A stretch of 21,996 nt of DNA from an uncultured Elusimicrobia bacterium (GTDB taxonomy: Bacteria > Elusimicrobiota > Endomicrobiia > Endomicrobiales > Endomicrobiaceae): positions 1 to 21,996 of the forward strand of contig CALGGE010000034.1 in NCBI GenBank assembly GCA_937916125.1, read 5' to 3'. This document shows positions 16,201 to 21,996 of the stretch, piece by piece; position 1 is the first letter of the stretch; the number at the start of each line of letters is the position of its first letter. A program made the position numbers and the translations under genes. The notes below the pieces were generated by a model that saw only the letters and a list, made by a program, of their open reading frames with translations, did not search any database and had not been told where the DNA came from.

Positions 16201-17568
16201 TTATTGTTGTTTATATACCGAAATGCGGTTTCGTCCGCATTTTTTTGATTCATACAGTGCTTTGTCAACGTTATCTATAAGTTTGGTAGGTTTGGTGTTT
16301 GGCATATACTCGCAAATGCCTATACTTATTGTCGTGCCGAACTCAATATTGTTTTCTTTGAAAGTTGTTTTTTCGACGGTTGTTCTTATTTTTTCGGCAA
16401 TATCCGTAACTGCTTCTTTTGATATTGACGGAAGCAATACGATAAACTCTTCTCCGCCGTATCTGCCTACTATATCGCCGGGACGGACCGAATTTGAAAT
16501 TATATGAGCAATTTCTTTTAATACTTTATCGCCGACCAAATGACCGTAAGTGTCGTTGACTTTTTTAAAATAATCAATATCAAGCATAATAAGATAAAAG
16601 TTTGTACCGTATCTTTTTACTCTTTCGTATTCCGAATTAAGCTTTTCGATAAAATATCTTTTCAGATAAAGCCCCGTTAAACCGTCTATTCTGGACTTCT
16701 CTTCCTGTTCGTAAACAAGCCCTATCCTTTTTGCCGACAGCTTAAGATGAGGAATAAATATTTCACCCTCTTCAATGTAAAGTTGCGAATATTCCGAGTT
16801 TACCACTAAAAATATTCTAAAATCCCAATTAAGTCCTGCGACAACCGGCCATACAACAACAGGTTTATGCTCTATTTCAAAAAGTGTACTTATAATCTTT
16901 GGCTTTTGTAAATCTTCTATTTCCTTGTTGCCGTTTATCAATCTGTACCATTTTTTCTTTGTGGCTTCATTAAGTCTGGAAAACATCTGCAGTCTGTCTA
17001 CGCCCTGTTTGTTTGTAAATCTTCTTGTGATAAGACAATATTCCACACCTTGTCTTGACGACAAAATATTCAATACTGTATTTGCAACATTACGGGGAAC
17101 GTATATGTTTTTGTTTAAATCTTTTGATATGATGTAGAAATGAATAATCCTTTCAAGTTTCTTTTCCAAATTTTCTCTTTCGTTGGTCAAACTGTTAAGT
17201 TCGTTTAACAGCTCTTCTTTATAGAATTTCAATTCGTCGTTTTTCTTCTTTAATCCGTCGTTTATTTTTAATTTACTTCTTTTTGTGGAAAAGACGGATA
17301 ACATTGGTATGGCAACTAAAAATATTGCCGTAATTATAATTGTTTCGTATGTAATCGGTCCGAAAGTAAAAACAGACATGATAACGGATGCTAAAGAAAT
17401 TACGATAAACAAAATTAAATTTACCTGTTCAAACAGTAATGCCATGGGCAAAACCATAAGAATTAATATATACCTTCCTACATCGCTGTTTACTTTACTG
17501 TACAATATGGCAAAACATAACAGTAAGAAAAACAGTTTTAAAAATAATACGCTTTTTTTGTTGTTCAT
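16201..17568 (-). CDS. membrane-bound diguanylate cyclase (GAF-like–GGDEF), second of the pair
   Basis: A 455-residue enzyme making c-di-GMP from two GTP. The N-terminal ~92 residues hold about four membrane helices. A coiled coil (~95–140) follows, then a GAF-like sensor region (~145–280) and a C-terminal GGDEF domain beginning DGLTGLYLKRYFIEKL. The active loop GGEEF is at 371–375 and LDIDYFKKVNDTYGH supplies the metal-binding Asp. An inhibitory I-site RPGD (362–365) lies five residues before GGEEF, so product feedback is likely. The start ATG is two bases after the stop of the upstream cyclase, indicating coupling. It converges on the giant protein gene with no obvious terminator between them. 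Confidence 0.92.
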   Translation of the reverse strand: MNNKKSVLFLKLFFLLLCFAILYSKVNSDVGRYILILMVLPMALLFEQVNLILFIVISLASVIMSVFTFGPITYETIIITAIFLVAIPMLSVFSTKRSKLKINDGLKKKNDELKFYKEELLNELNSLTNERENLEKKLERIIHFYIISKDLNKNIYVPRNVANTVLNILSSRQGVEYCLITRRFTNKQGVDRLQMFSRLNEATKKKWYRLINGNKEIEDLQKPKIISTLFEIEHKPVVVWPVVAGLNWDFRIFLVVNSEYSQLYIEEGEIFIPHLKLSAKRIGLVYEQEEKSRIDGLTGLYLKRYFIEKLNSEYERVKRYGTNFYLIMLDIDYFKKVNDTYGHLVGDKVLKEIAHIISNSVRPGDIVGRYGGEEFIVLLPSISKEAVTDIAEKIRTTVEKTTFKENNIEFGTTISIGICEYMPNTKPTKLIDNVDKALYESKKCGRNRISVYKQQ

Positions 17569-17570
17569 AA

Positions 17571-18938
17571 TTAATTGTTATAAATTATTGTTTTGTTTCT
17601 TCCGGATTTTTTTGCCTCATACAAGGCATCGTCCGCTTTTTTTATAAACTCATATATATCCTTTTCGTCGGATAATGTGGCAAGTCCTATACTGATAGTC
17701 TTTTTTATTTTTTTAGTGGTATAAAAATCTATCGGAATAATAAAGTTCTTTCCTTCAACGCCTTTTCTTATCTCTTCAAGTATGGAATAGCTTTCGTTCG
17801 ATGTCGTATGTAGCATTAATACCGCAAATTCTTCTCCGCCGTATCTTGCCAAAATATCTATTCCTCTGAATCTTTTCTTTAAAATACTTGCCAATTGTTT
17901 TAAAAAATTATCTCCCGCCAAATGTCCGTAAGTATCGTTTACCGATTTAAAATAATCTATATCGATAATTGCTATACTCATGGGGAATTTGTTTATTTTT
18001 ACTCTTTCAAACTCTTCTTCCAATCTTTCCGTAAAATATGTTTTAGTATAAAGGCCCGTTAATCCGTCGGTTATGGCAAGAGTTTCTATCTGTTTTAATA
18101 ATATGGAATTGTTTATCGTCAATCCTAAAATATTTGCAAGTATCGAAAGTTGACGTAAGTCATAGTCGTTGAATGCTTCTTTTTTGTCTTTTGTATAACC
18201 TTTTATCGTACCCCAATAATTATTTTCCACTTCAATCGGCATAACTATTATGGAACAGATATCTTTATAGTCTTCTTCGGAAAAACGGTTGTCTTCCTTA
18301 GTGTTTGATATAAGAAGAGGACTTTTGTTAAAGCGTGCATAATTTACGAATATATCTTTGGATGATTGTCTCTTTATTGTAAATTTACCTTTGCCCATAA
18401 AGTCTCTTGTAACATTTTCTATGATGTTTATAAATTCGCCGCTGTCCATATTCTCTTCGAGAGTTTTTATTATCTGTTCCAGTTTCTGAAAAGTTTGAAT
18501 TTTTTGTTTTGTGGATTTTGATATATTTTCGTTTTCCAGTATGGAAGACTGTATAATTGTAATGTCTCTGTCGAGAACTTCATTTTCAACGTTTATTTTT
18601 ATTTTGGAAGCTGTCCACAACCCTCTGTAATGTTCAAGCCTGAGAAAAACAAAAAGCAGCCATATTGTTTCACAAATCAATAACAGATTGTCGGTAGTGT
18701 CGGGAGTTATGACAAAAAATGCCACAGGAATTGCGAACGTCAAAAGAACTATCCCGAATACATATCCCGAAAGTACATAAACAAAAGTAAAAATGATAAA
18801 TATGACGGGGAAAGTTATTATGGGATATTTGAACAGATAAAACGCCCATATTATAAAACATACGGCAGCAACAACCGGTACGATTATTGATCTGGATATG
18901 TCAATGAAAAAATTTTTATTGTTCTTTTGATTTATCAT
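17571..18938 (-). CDS. membrane-bound diguanylate cyclase (GAF-like–GGDEF), first of the pair
   Basis: 455 residues, the same length and layout as the next gene. N-terminal membrane helices (IIVPVVAAVCFIIWAFYLF and three more to ~residue 92) are followed by a coiled coil and a GAF-like region (~150–280). That region includes VMPIEVENNYWGTIKGY and LSILANILGLTINNS. The GGDEF domain starts DGLTGLYTKTYFTERL. The active motif GGEEF is at 367–371, IDIDYFKSVNDTYGHLAGD is intact, and the I-site RGID is at 358–361. Its ATG lies inside the 3' end of the SpoVG-like gene (23-nt overlap), so it is translationally coupled to it. The pair probably arose by duplication, and the divergent sensor parts suggest different inputs. 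Confidence 0.92.
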   Translation of the reverse strand: MINQKNNKNFFIDISRSIIVPVVAAVCFIIWAFYLFKYPIITFPVIFIIFTFVYVLSGYVFGIVLLTFAIPVAFFVITPDTTDNLLLICETIWLLFVFLRLEHYRGLWTASKIKINVENEVLDRDITIIQSSILENENISKSTKQKIQTFQKLEQIIKTLEENMDSGEFINIIENVTRDFMGKGKFTIKRQSSKDIFVNYARFNKSPLLISNTKEDNRFSEEDYKDICSIIVMPIEVENNYWGTIKGYTKDKKEAFNDYDLRQLSILANILGLTINNSILLKQIETLAITDGLTGLYTKTYFTERLEEEFERVKINKFPMSIAIIDIDYFKSVNDTYGHLAGDNFLKQLASILKKRFRGIDILARYGGEEFAVLMLHTTSNESYSILEEIRKGVEGKNFIIPIDFYTTKKIKKTISIGLATLSDEKDIYEFIKKADDALYEAKKSGRNKTIIYNN

Positions 18939-19485
18939 TTTTTAATTTTTTTGCGTAAGTTTCCAAAATTTCTTTTTCTATTTTTTCTTTCAATTGTTTG
19001 TCATTAATATAAAAAAGTTTATTCCATTTGTTGTTTTCTTTTTTTGACGGCCAGGCAACCCACAATCCGTATTTACCGTTCAGTACGGTACAATTTACTT
19101 CTATCTTATCGTTAAATATAACCGAAACAAATGCTTTTGCCGTTTTTGGCTCGCGAGGTATAAAAAATTTGTTTATTTTATATTCCGTATTGTTTCCTGC
19201 GGTCTTGTATTCCGTATTTTTGTTCTTAATTTCTTCAATTATTTTATTTTTTAAATTTCTGTCAAGAATTGAAAAATAAAAATATTCTTTGTTGTTGCTC
19301 TTATATGAGGGGAGTTTCAGCGTGTCATTATGTAACGACAAACTTTTCAGCAGTATTACGTTGTTTAATTCTATTGAAACTGCCGAAGAATCGGATTTGT
19401 CGATTTTGGAAATTTCCAATGCCTGAGCAAAAACATCGGTACATAATATTAAAAATAACAATGCCGAAAATAAATATTTTTGCAT
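18916..19485 (-). CDS. exported protein with two SpoVG-like repeats
   Basis: 189 residues. I start at ATG 19485, since the ATG at 19503 lies within the -10 box of its promoter. Residues 1–20 are a signal peptide (YLFSALLFLILCTDVFA|Q). The second half (~103–178) reads like SpoVG: KAFVSVIFNDKIEVNCTVLN, GKYGLWVAWPSKK, FYINDKQLKEKIEKEILETY. That follows the family order of ITFDxxFxVxxxxVIxG, GLFVAMPS, and HPINxxTRxxIxxxILExY. The first half (~24–88) repeats the same order in degraded form: AVSIELNNVILLKSLSLHND, LKLPSYK, YFYFSILDRNLKNKIIEEI. SpoVG itself is a ~100-residue cytoplasmic DNA/RNA-binding regulator, so an exported tandem form is odd. The gene overlaps the first diguanylate cyclase by 23 nt. 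Confidence 0.65.
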   Translation of the reverse strand: MQKYLFSALLFLILCTDVFAQALEISKIDKSDSSAVSIELNNVILLKSLSLHNDTLKLPSYKSNNKEYFYFSILDRNLKNKIIEEIKNKNTEYKTAGNNTEYKINKFFIPREPKTAKAFVSVIFNDKIEVNCTVLNGKYGLWVAWPSKKENNKWNKLFYINDKQLKEKIEKEILETYAKKLKNDKSKEQ

Positions 19486-19493
19486 ACTTGAAT

Positions 19494-19522
19494 ATTGTAG
19501 CATATTTATAAATAATTAGCAA
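19494..19522 (-). promoter_or_regulatory. extended -10 promoter TTGCTA–17–TACAAT, leaderless for the SpoVG-like gene
   Basis: On the minus strand TTGCTA (19522–19517) and TACAAT (19499–19494) are 17 bp apart, with TG one base before the -10 (TATGCTACAAT). Eight bases separate TACAAT from ATG 19485, so the transcript should start at or next to the start codon. It would drive the three-gene operon. Confidence 0.7.
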
Positions 19523-19535
19523 TTGAAAAATTGCT
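19518..19535 (-). terminator. 7-bp hairpin between tatD and the SpoVG-like gene, overlapping its -35 box
   Basis: AGCAATT and AATTGCT (19518–19524, 19529–19535) form a perfect stem with a 4-nt loop. It lies 16 nt past the tatD stop and overlaps the -35 hexamer at 19517–19522. It may be a weak terminator for tatD, or an operator over the promoter; no long T run follows. Confidence 0.4.
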
Positions 19536-19550
19536 TTAAGTTTTTTAATT

Positions 19551-20318
19551 CTAAACCGTTTGAAGATTGTATAATCTGCAGACATTTTCGGTGGTCTGCC
19601 GGCAAACTTCTTCAAAAGAAATGTTTTTTATTTCGGCAATTTTTTTTGCCGTTTCAATGACATATGCGGGTTCGTTTCTTGTCCCTCTGTATTTTTGCGG
19701 TGCCAAATAAGGGCAATCCGTTTCAACAAGAAGTTTATCTAATGGAGTATTTTCTATAACTTTTTTTAATTTGTTTGATTTCGGATATGTGCAAGGTCCG
19801 TCAATACCTATCAGAAAATCCATATCAAGTACGACTTTTGCCTGTTCCCAACTTCCGGAAAAACAGTGTATTACACCTTTAGGCAAAGTTTTAAAATTTT
19901 TGAATATTGATACCATATCATCATAAGCATCGCGACAGTGAACGCATATAGGTTTATTTATTTCAAGAGCCAATTCTATCTGTCTGACAAAAATATCTTT
20001 CTGCTTTTCCGCGGAATATCCTTCATAGTGATAATCAAGTCCTATTTCTCCTACGGCAACGCATTTTTTATCGTTTAATAAACTTTTTAATTTTGCAAAA
20101 AGCTCATCGGACCATTTGTCGGCATCCTGCGGATGAAGCCCGAACATTGAAAATATTTTTTTATGTTTTGAAAGTTCTGCTACTTTGTCCCACATAGGCG
20201 GTTCGCAGCCGACTTCCAAAATATATTTTAAACCGTTTTCAAAAGCTCTGTTTAATACTTCGTTTCTGTCATTATCAAATTGCACATCGCTAACATGTGC
20301 ATGTGAATCAATTATCAT
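19551..20318 (-). CDS. tatD: TatD-family metal-dependent deoxyribonuclease
   Basis: A 255-residue amidohydrolase-fold nuclease. The start at 20318 is set by AGGAG (plus 20326–20330) and by the family N-terminus IDSHAHVSD; the longer ATG at 20369 adds 17 unsupported residues. Metal ligands are visible in order: H6 and H8 (DSHAHVSD), E91 (GEIGLDYHYEG), H127 (ICVHCRDAYDD), H151 (VIHCFSGS) and D201 (LLVETDCPYLAP). YRGTRNEPAYV near the C-terminus is also standard. Family members act in DNA repair/degradation and, in some cases, D-aminoacyl-tRNA hydrolysis. It is divergent from gcvH and upstream of the SpoVG-like operon on the same strand. Confidence 0.93.
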   Translation of the reverse strand: MIIDSHAHVSDVQFDNDRNEVLNRAFENGLKYILEVGCEPPMWDKVAELSKHKKIFSMFGLHPQDADKWSDELFAKLKSLLNDKKCVAVGEIGLDYHYEGYSAEKQKDIFVRQIELALEINKPICVHCRDAYDDMVSIFKNFKTLPKGVIHCFSGSWEQAKVVLDMDFLIGIDGPCTYPKSNKLKKVIENTPLDKLLVETDCPYLAPQKYRGTRNEPAYVIETAKKIAEIKNISFEEVCRQTTENVCRLYNLQTV

Positions 20319-20334
20319 AAATTTTCTCCTTGTT

Positions 20335-20357
20335 AAAAATCTCCCGTGGCGATTTTT
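20335..20357. other. hairpin in the tatD/gcvH divergent region
   Basis: AAAAATC (20335–20341) pairs with GATTTTT (20351–20357). Inside is one T/C mismatch and a CC/GG step around a 3-nt loop. It sits just upstream of the tatD Shine-Dalgarno in that gene's leader and could be regulatory or a terminator. The remaining sequence of 20319–20444 holds the gcvH promoter; no riboswitch is apparent. Confidence 0.35.
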
Positions 20358-20363
20358 AATTTG

Positions 20364-20392
20364 TTGCAATAAAATAAAAAATTTGGTATCCT
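20364..20392 (+). promoter_or_regulatory. promoter TTGCAA–17–TATCCT for gcvH
   Basis: TTGCAA (20364–20369), 17-bp spacer, TATCCT (20387–20392) with TG at 20384–20385 (extended -10). The start would be near 20399, giving a ~46-nt leader. It ends in a Shine-Dalgarno GGAG (20433–20436) before ATG 20445. Confidence 0.5.
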
Positions 20393-20444
20393 ATATATTC
20401 TAATTGTTTTTAAAAAATAAATCAAAAAAAACGGAGATACAAAA

Positions 20445-20825
20445 ATGAATGTACCAAACAATTTGTTTTATGCAAAAACACACGAGTGGGCAAGAAAAGA
20501 AGGTAACAAAGTTTATGTCGGAATTACAGACCATGCACAACATGAGATTACCGATATTGTTCATGTGGAACTTCCCGAAGTCGGGAAAGAGTTTTCAAAA
20601 GAACAGCCTTGTGCCGTTGTGGAATCGGTAAAATCAGCATTCGATATTTACAGCCCGGTTTCGGGAAAAGTTGTTGAAGTAAACGAAGAACTTCTTTCCG
20701 CACCGGAATTAATAAATCAGTCTCCTTACGAAAAAGGTTATTTCTTCGTTTTGGAAGTTACAAATGAAGAAGATTTCAAAAGTTTAATGAATGATGAAGA
20801 TTATAAGAAATTAATAGAAGCTTAA
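20445..20825 (+). CDS. gcvH: glycine cleavage system H protein
   Basis: A 126-residue lipoyl carrier that shuttles the aminomethyl group between the P, T and L proteins of the glycine cleavage complex in the cytoplasm. Family features are complete: FYAKTHEWARKEGNKVYVGITDHAQ, ITDIVHVELPEVGKEF, and the lipoylation site VVESVKSAFDIYSPVSG with K63. VVEVNEELLSAPELINQSPYEKGYFF and a C-terminal DEDYKKLIEA follow. Its length matches the family (~125–130). GGAG precedes the start. gcvPA begins 17 nt after the stop, so the two are co-transcribed; gcvT is not seen in the window. Confidence 0.97.
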   Translation: MNVPNNLFYAKTHEWARKEGNKVYVGITDHAQHEITDIVHVELPEVGKEFSKEQPCAVVESVKSAFDIYSPVSGKVVEVNEELLSAPELINQSPYEKGYFFVLEVTNEEDFKSLMNDEDYKKLIEA

Positions 20826-20842
20826 CAGAAGGTTAAAATAAA

Positions 20843-21996
20843 ATGAATTATATACCAATAAACGACAAAGATAAAAAAGAAATGTTTGACCGTATCGGAG
20901 TAAAAGATACCGAAGACCTCTTATCGTTGCAAATACCTGAAAATTTAAGAGTAAAGAAACTTAATTTGCCCGCCGCAATGTCAGAGCAACAGTTGTTGGA
21001 GCTTTTTAAAATTTATGCACGGAAAAACAAATCCGATTTGGCTTGTTTCAGAGGAGCGGGGATTTATGATCATTTCGTTCCGTCGATAGTTGATGAAATT
21101 CTCGGGAGATCGGAATTTTGGACTGCATATACTCCTTATCAGGCTGAAGCCAGTCAGGGAACTCTTCAGTCGATATTTGAATATCAAAGTATCATTTGCG
21201 AGCTTACGGGACTTGATTGTTCCAACGCTTCAATGTATGACGGAGCAACGGCGGTAGCCGAAGCCGTTATTCTTGCAATAAGAACAACAAGAAAAAATAA
21301 AATAGTTGTTTCAAAAGCATTAAATCCGGAATATATTTCCGTTATGGAAACTTATGTAAAAAATCTTAATACCGAAATTATAAAAGTCGATATTGATGAA
21401 AAAACAGGTGCGATAAATACGGATACTTTAAACAACCTTATTGACGAAAATATTGCTGCAGTTGTAGTTCAAAGTCCTAACTTTTTCGGAAATATCGAAG
21501 ATATGCAGGCACTTTCTGAGATTACAAAGTCCAAAAAAGCACTGTTTATTTCAGTAGTCAATCTTATATCTTTGGGCTTGTTTACGACTCCGGGCGAGTA
21601 CGGTGCAGATATTGCCGTCGGTGAAGGTCAGGTTTTCGGTAACCGAATGTATATGGGCGGTTCGACATTCGGTTTTATGGCCGTAACGAAAGCTCTCGAA
21701 TGGAAAATGCCGGGAAGAATAGTCGGACAGACCGTAGATAAAGACGGAAAAAGAGGTTTTGTTCTTACTTTGCAATCAAGGGAACAACATATCAGAAGAG
21801 AAAAAGCCACATCAAATATTTGTACAAACGCGGCGTTAAATTCTTTTGCGGCATGTGTTTATGCGGCATATTTGGGTTCTCAAGGCGTTGAAGAACTTGC
21901 CGAAACGAATATTTCCAAAGCAAGATATGCTTTCGATAAGATAAAAAATATAAAAGGTTTTATTAAGATTATCCTTTTCTTGTTCACAACAATCTT
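20843..21996 (+). CDS. gcvPA: glycine dehydrogenase (decarboxylating) subunit 1, partial
   Basis: Open from ATG 20843 to the window end (384 codons; family ~445). It is the non-PLP-binding subunit of the split P protein, which with GcvPB decarboxylates glycine and loads GcvH. Recognisable segments are DLACFRGAGIYDHFVP, FWTAYTPYQAEASQGTLQ, GLDCSNASMYDGATAVAEA, VVVQSPNFFGNIEDM, GADIAVGEGQVFG, YMGGSTFGFMAVT and LQSREQHIRREKATSNICTN. AGAAGG precedes the start by 11 nt. After KNIKGF (to ~21961) the translation becomes IKIILFLFTTI. It lacks the conserved PFFNEF expected at that point, so the last ~30 bases may be foreign or contain an error. Confidence 0.93.
   Translation, partial: MNYIPINDKDKKEMFDRIGVKDTEDLLSLQIPENLRVKKLNLPAAMSEQQLLELFKIYARKNKSDLACFRGAGIYDHFVPSIVDEILGRSEFWTAYTPYQAEASQGTLQSIFEYQSIICELTGLDCSNASMYDGATAVAEAVILAIRTTRKNKIVVSKALNPEYISVMETYVKNLNTEIIKVDIDEKTGAINTDTLNNLIDENIAAVVVQSPNFFGNIEDMQALSEITKSKKALFISVVNLISLGLFTTPGEYGADIAVGEGQVFGNRMYMGGSTFGFMAVTKALEWKMPGRIVGQTVDKDGKRGFVLTLQSREQHIRREKATSNICTNAALNSFAACVYAAYLGSQGVEELAETNISKARYAFDKIKNIKGFIKIILFLFTTI

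Noticed and set aside
19430..19485. Lipoprotein signal (LILC) in the SpoVG-like protein
   Set aside because: The residue before Cys is Leu rather than Gly/Ala/Ser, and a normal VFA cleavage site follows, so a type I signal peptide is preferred.
20319..20444. Glycine riboswitch upstream of gcvH
   Set aside because: The gap is 126 nt, already holds a promoter and the tatD leader, and shows no tandem aptamer-like conserved segments.

Overview
The window looks like a contig from an AT-rich, Gram-negative-type bacterium, most plausibly Elusimicrobiota or a related gut/rumen or termite-gut lineage. The basis is the low GC, outer-membrane beta-barrel proteins, the tgt–yajC–secD–secF block, and a giant exported protein whose N-terminal domain recalls large predicted proteins of Elusimicrobiota/Omnitrophota. 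The taxonomy is an inference from recall, not from a search. The first ~330 bases and probably the last ~30 do not seem to belong to this genome; they look like Firmicutes-type or otherwise unrelated sequence joined at the contig ends.

Layout. 1–330: truncated minus-strand gdpP-like fragment. 421–718: consensus promoter, a 9-unit AGAC tetranucleotide repeat inside a tiny ORF, an intrinsic terminator-like hairpin and a perfect 17-bp palindrome, all ahead of an outer-membrane barrel gene (719–1330). 1583–2275: a second, related barrel gene. 2276–2511: a mosaic of short intergenic repeats that ends in a promoter for an exported WG-repeat-type protein (2512–4188) with a good terminator. 4304–5284: FkbM-type methyltransferase. 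5327–10671: HD hydrolase, tgt, yajC, a second HD hydrolase, secD and secF, ending in a strong terminator. 10797–16178: a 1,793-residue exported protein with an EreA/ChaN-like domain, a caspase-like (clan CD) His/Cys dyad, predicted membrane segments and an unassigned C-terminal third. 16201–19485 (minus): an exported protein with two SpoVG-like repeats, followed by two membrane GAF-like/GGDEF diguanylate cyclases. 19551–20318 (minus): TatD-type nuclease. 20445–end (plus): gcvH and gcvPA of the glycine cleavage system, the latter cut by the contig end.

How the genes fit together. The central block supplies protein export (YajC/SecDF) plus queuosine tRNA modification (Tgt), with two paralogous HD phosphohydrolases between them. 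Several neighbours are Sec substrates (two barrels, the WG-repeat protein, the giant protein, the SpoVG-like protein). The minus-strand trio couples a secreted SpoVG-like protein to c-di-GMP synthesis.

The most unusual items are the giant EreA-like/caspase-like fusion, the exported double SpoVG-like protein, promoters that place the transcript start at or next to the ATG (leaderless expression), and the repeat-bearing structured leader in front of the first barrel gene. No tRNA, rRNA, CRISPR array, transposase or integrase was seen.
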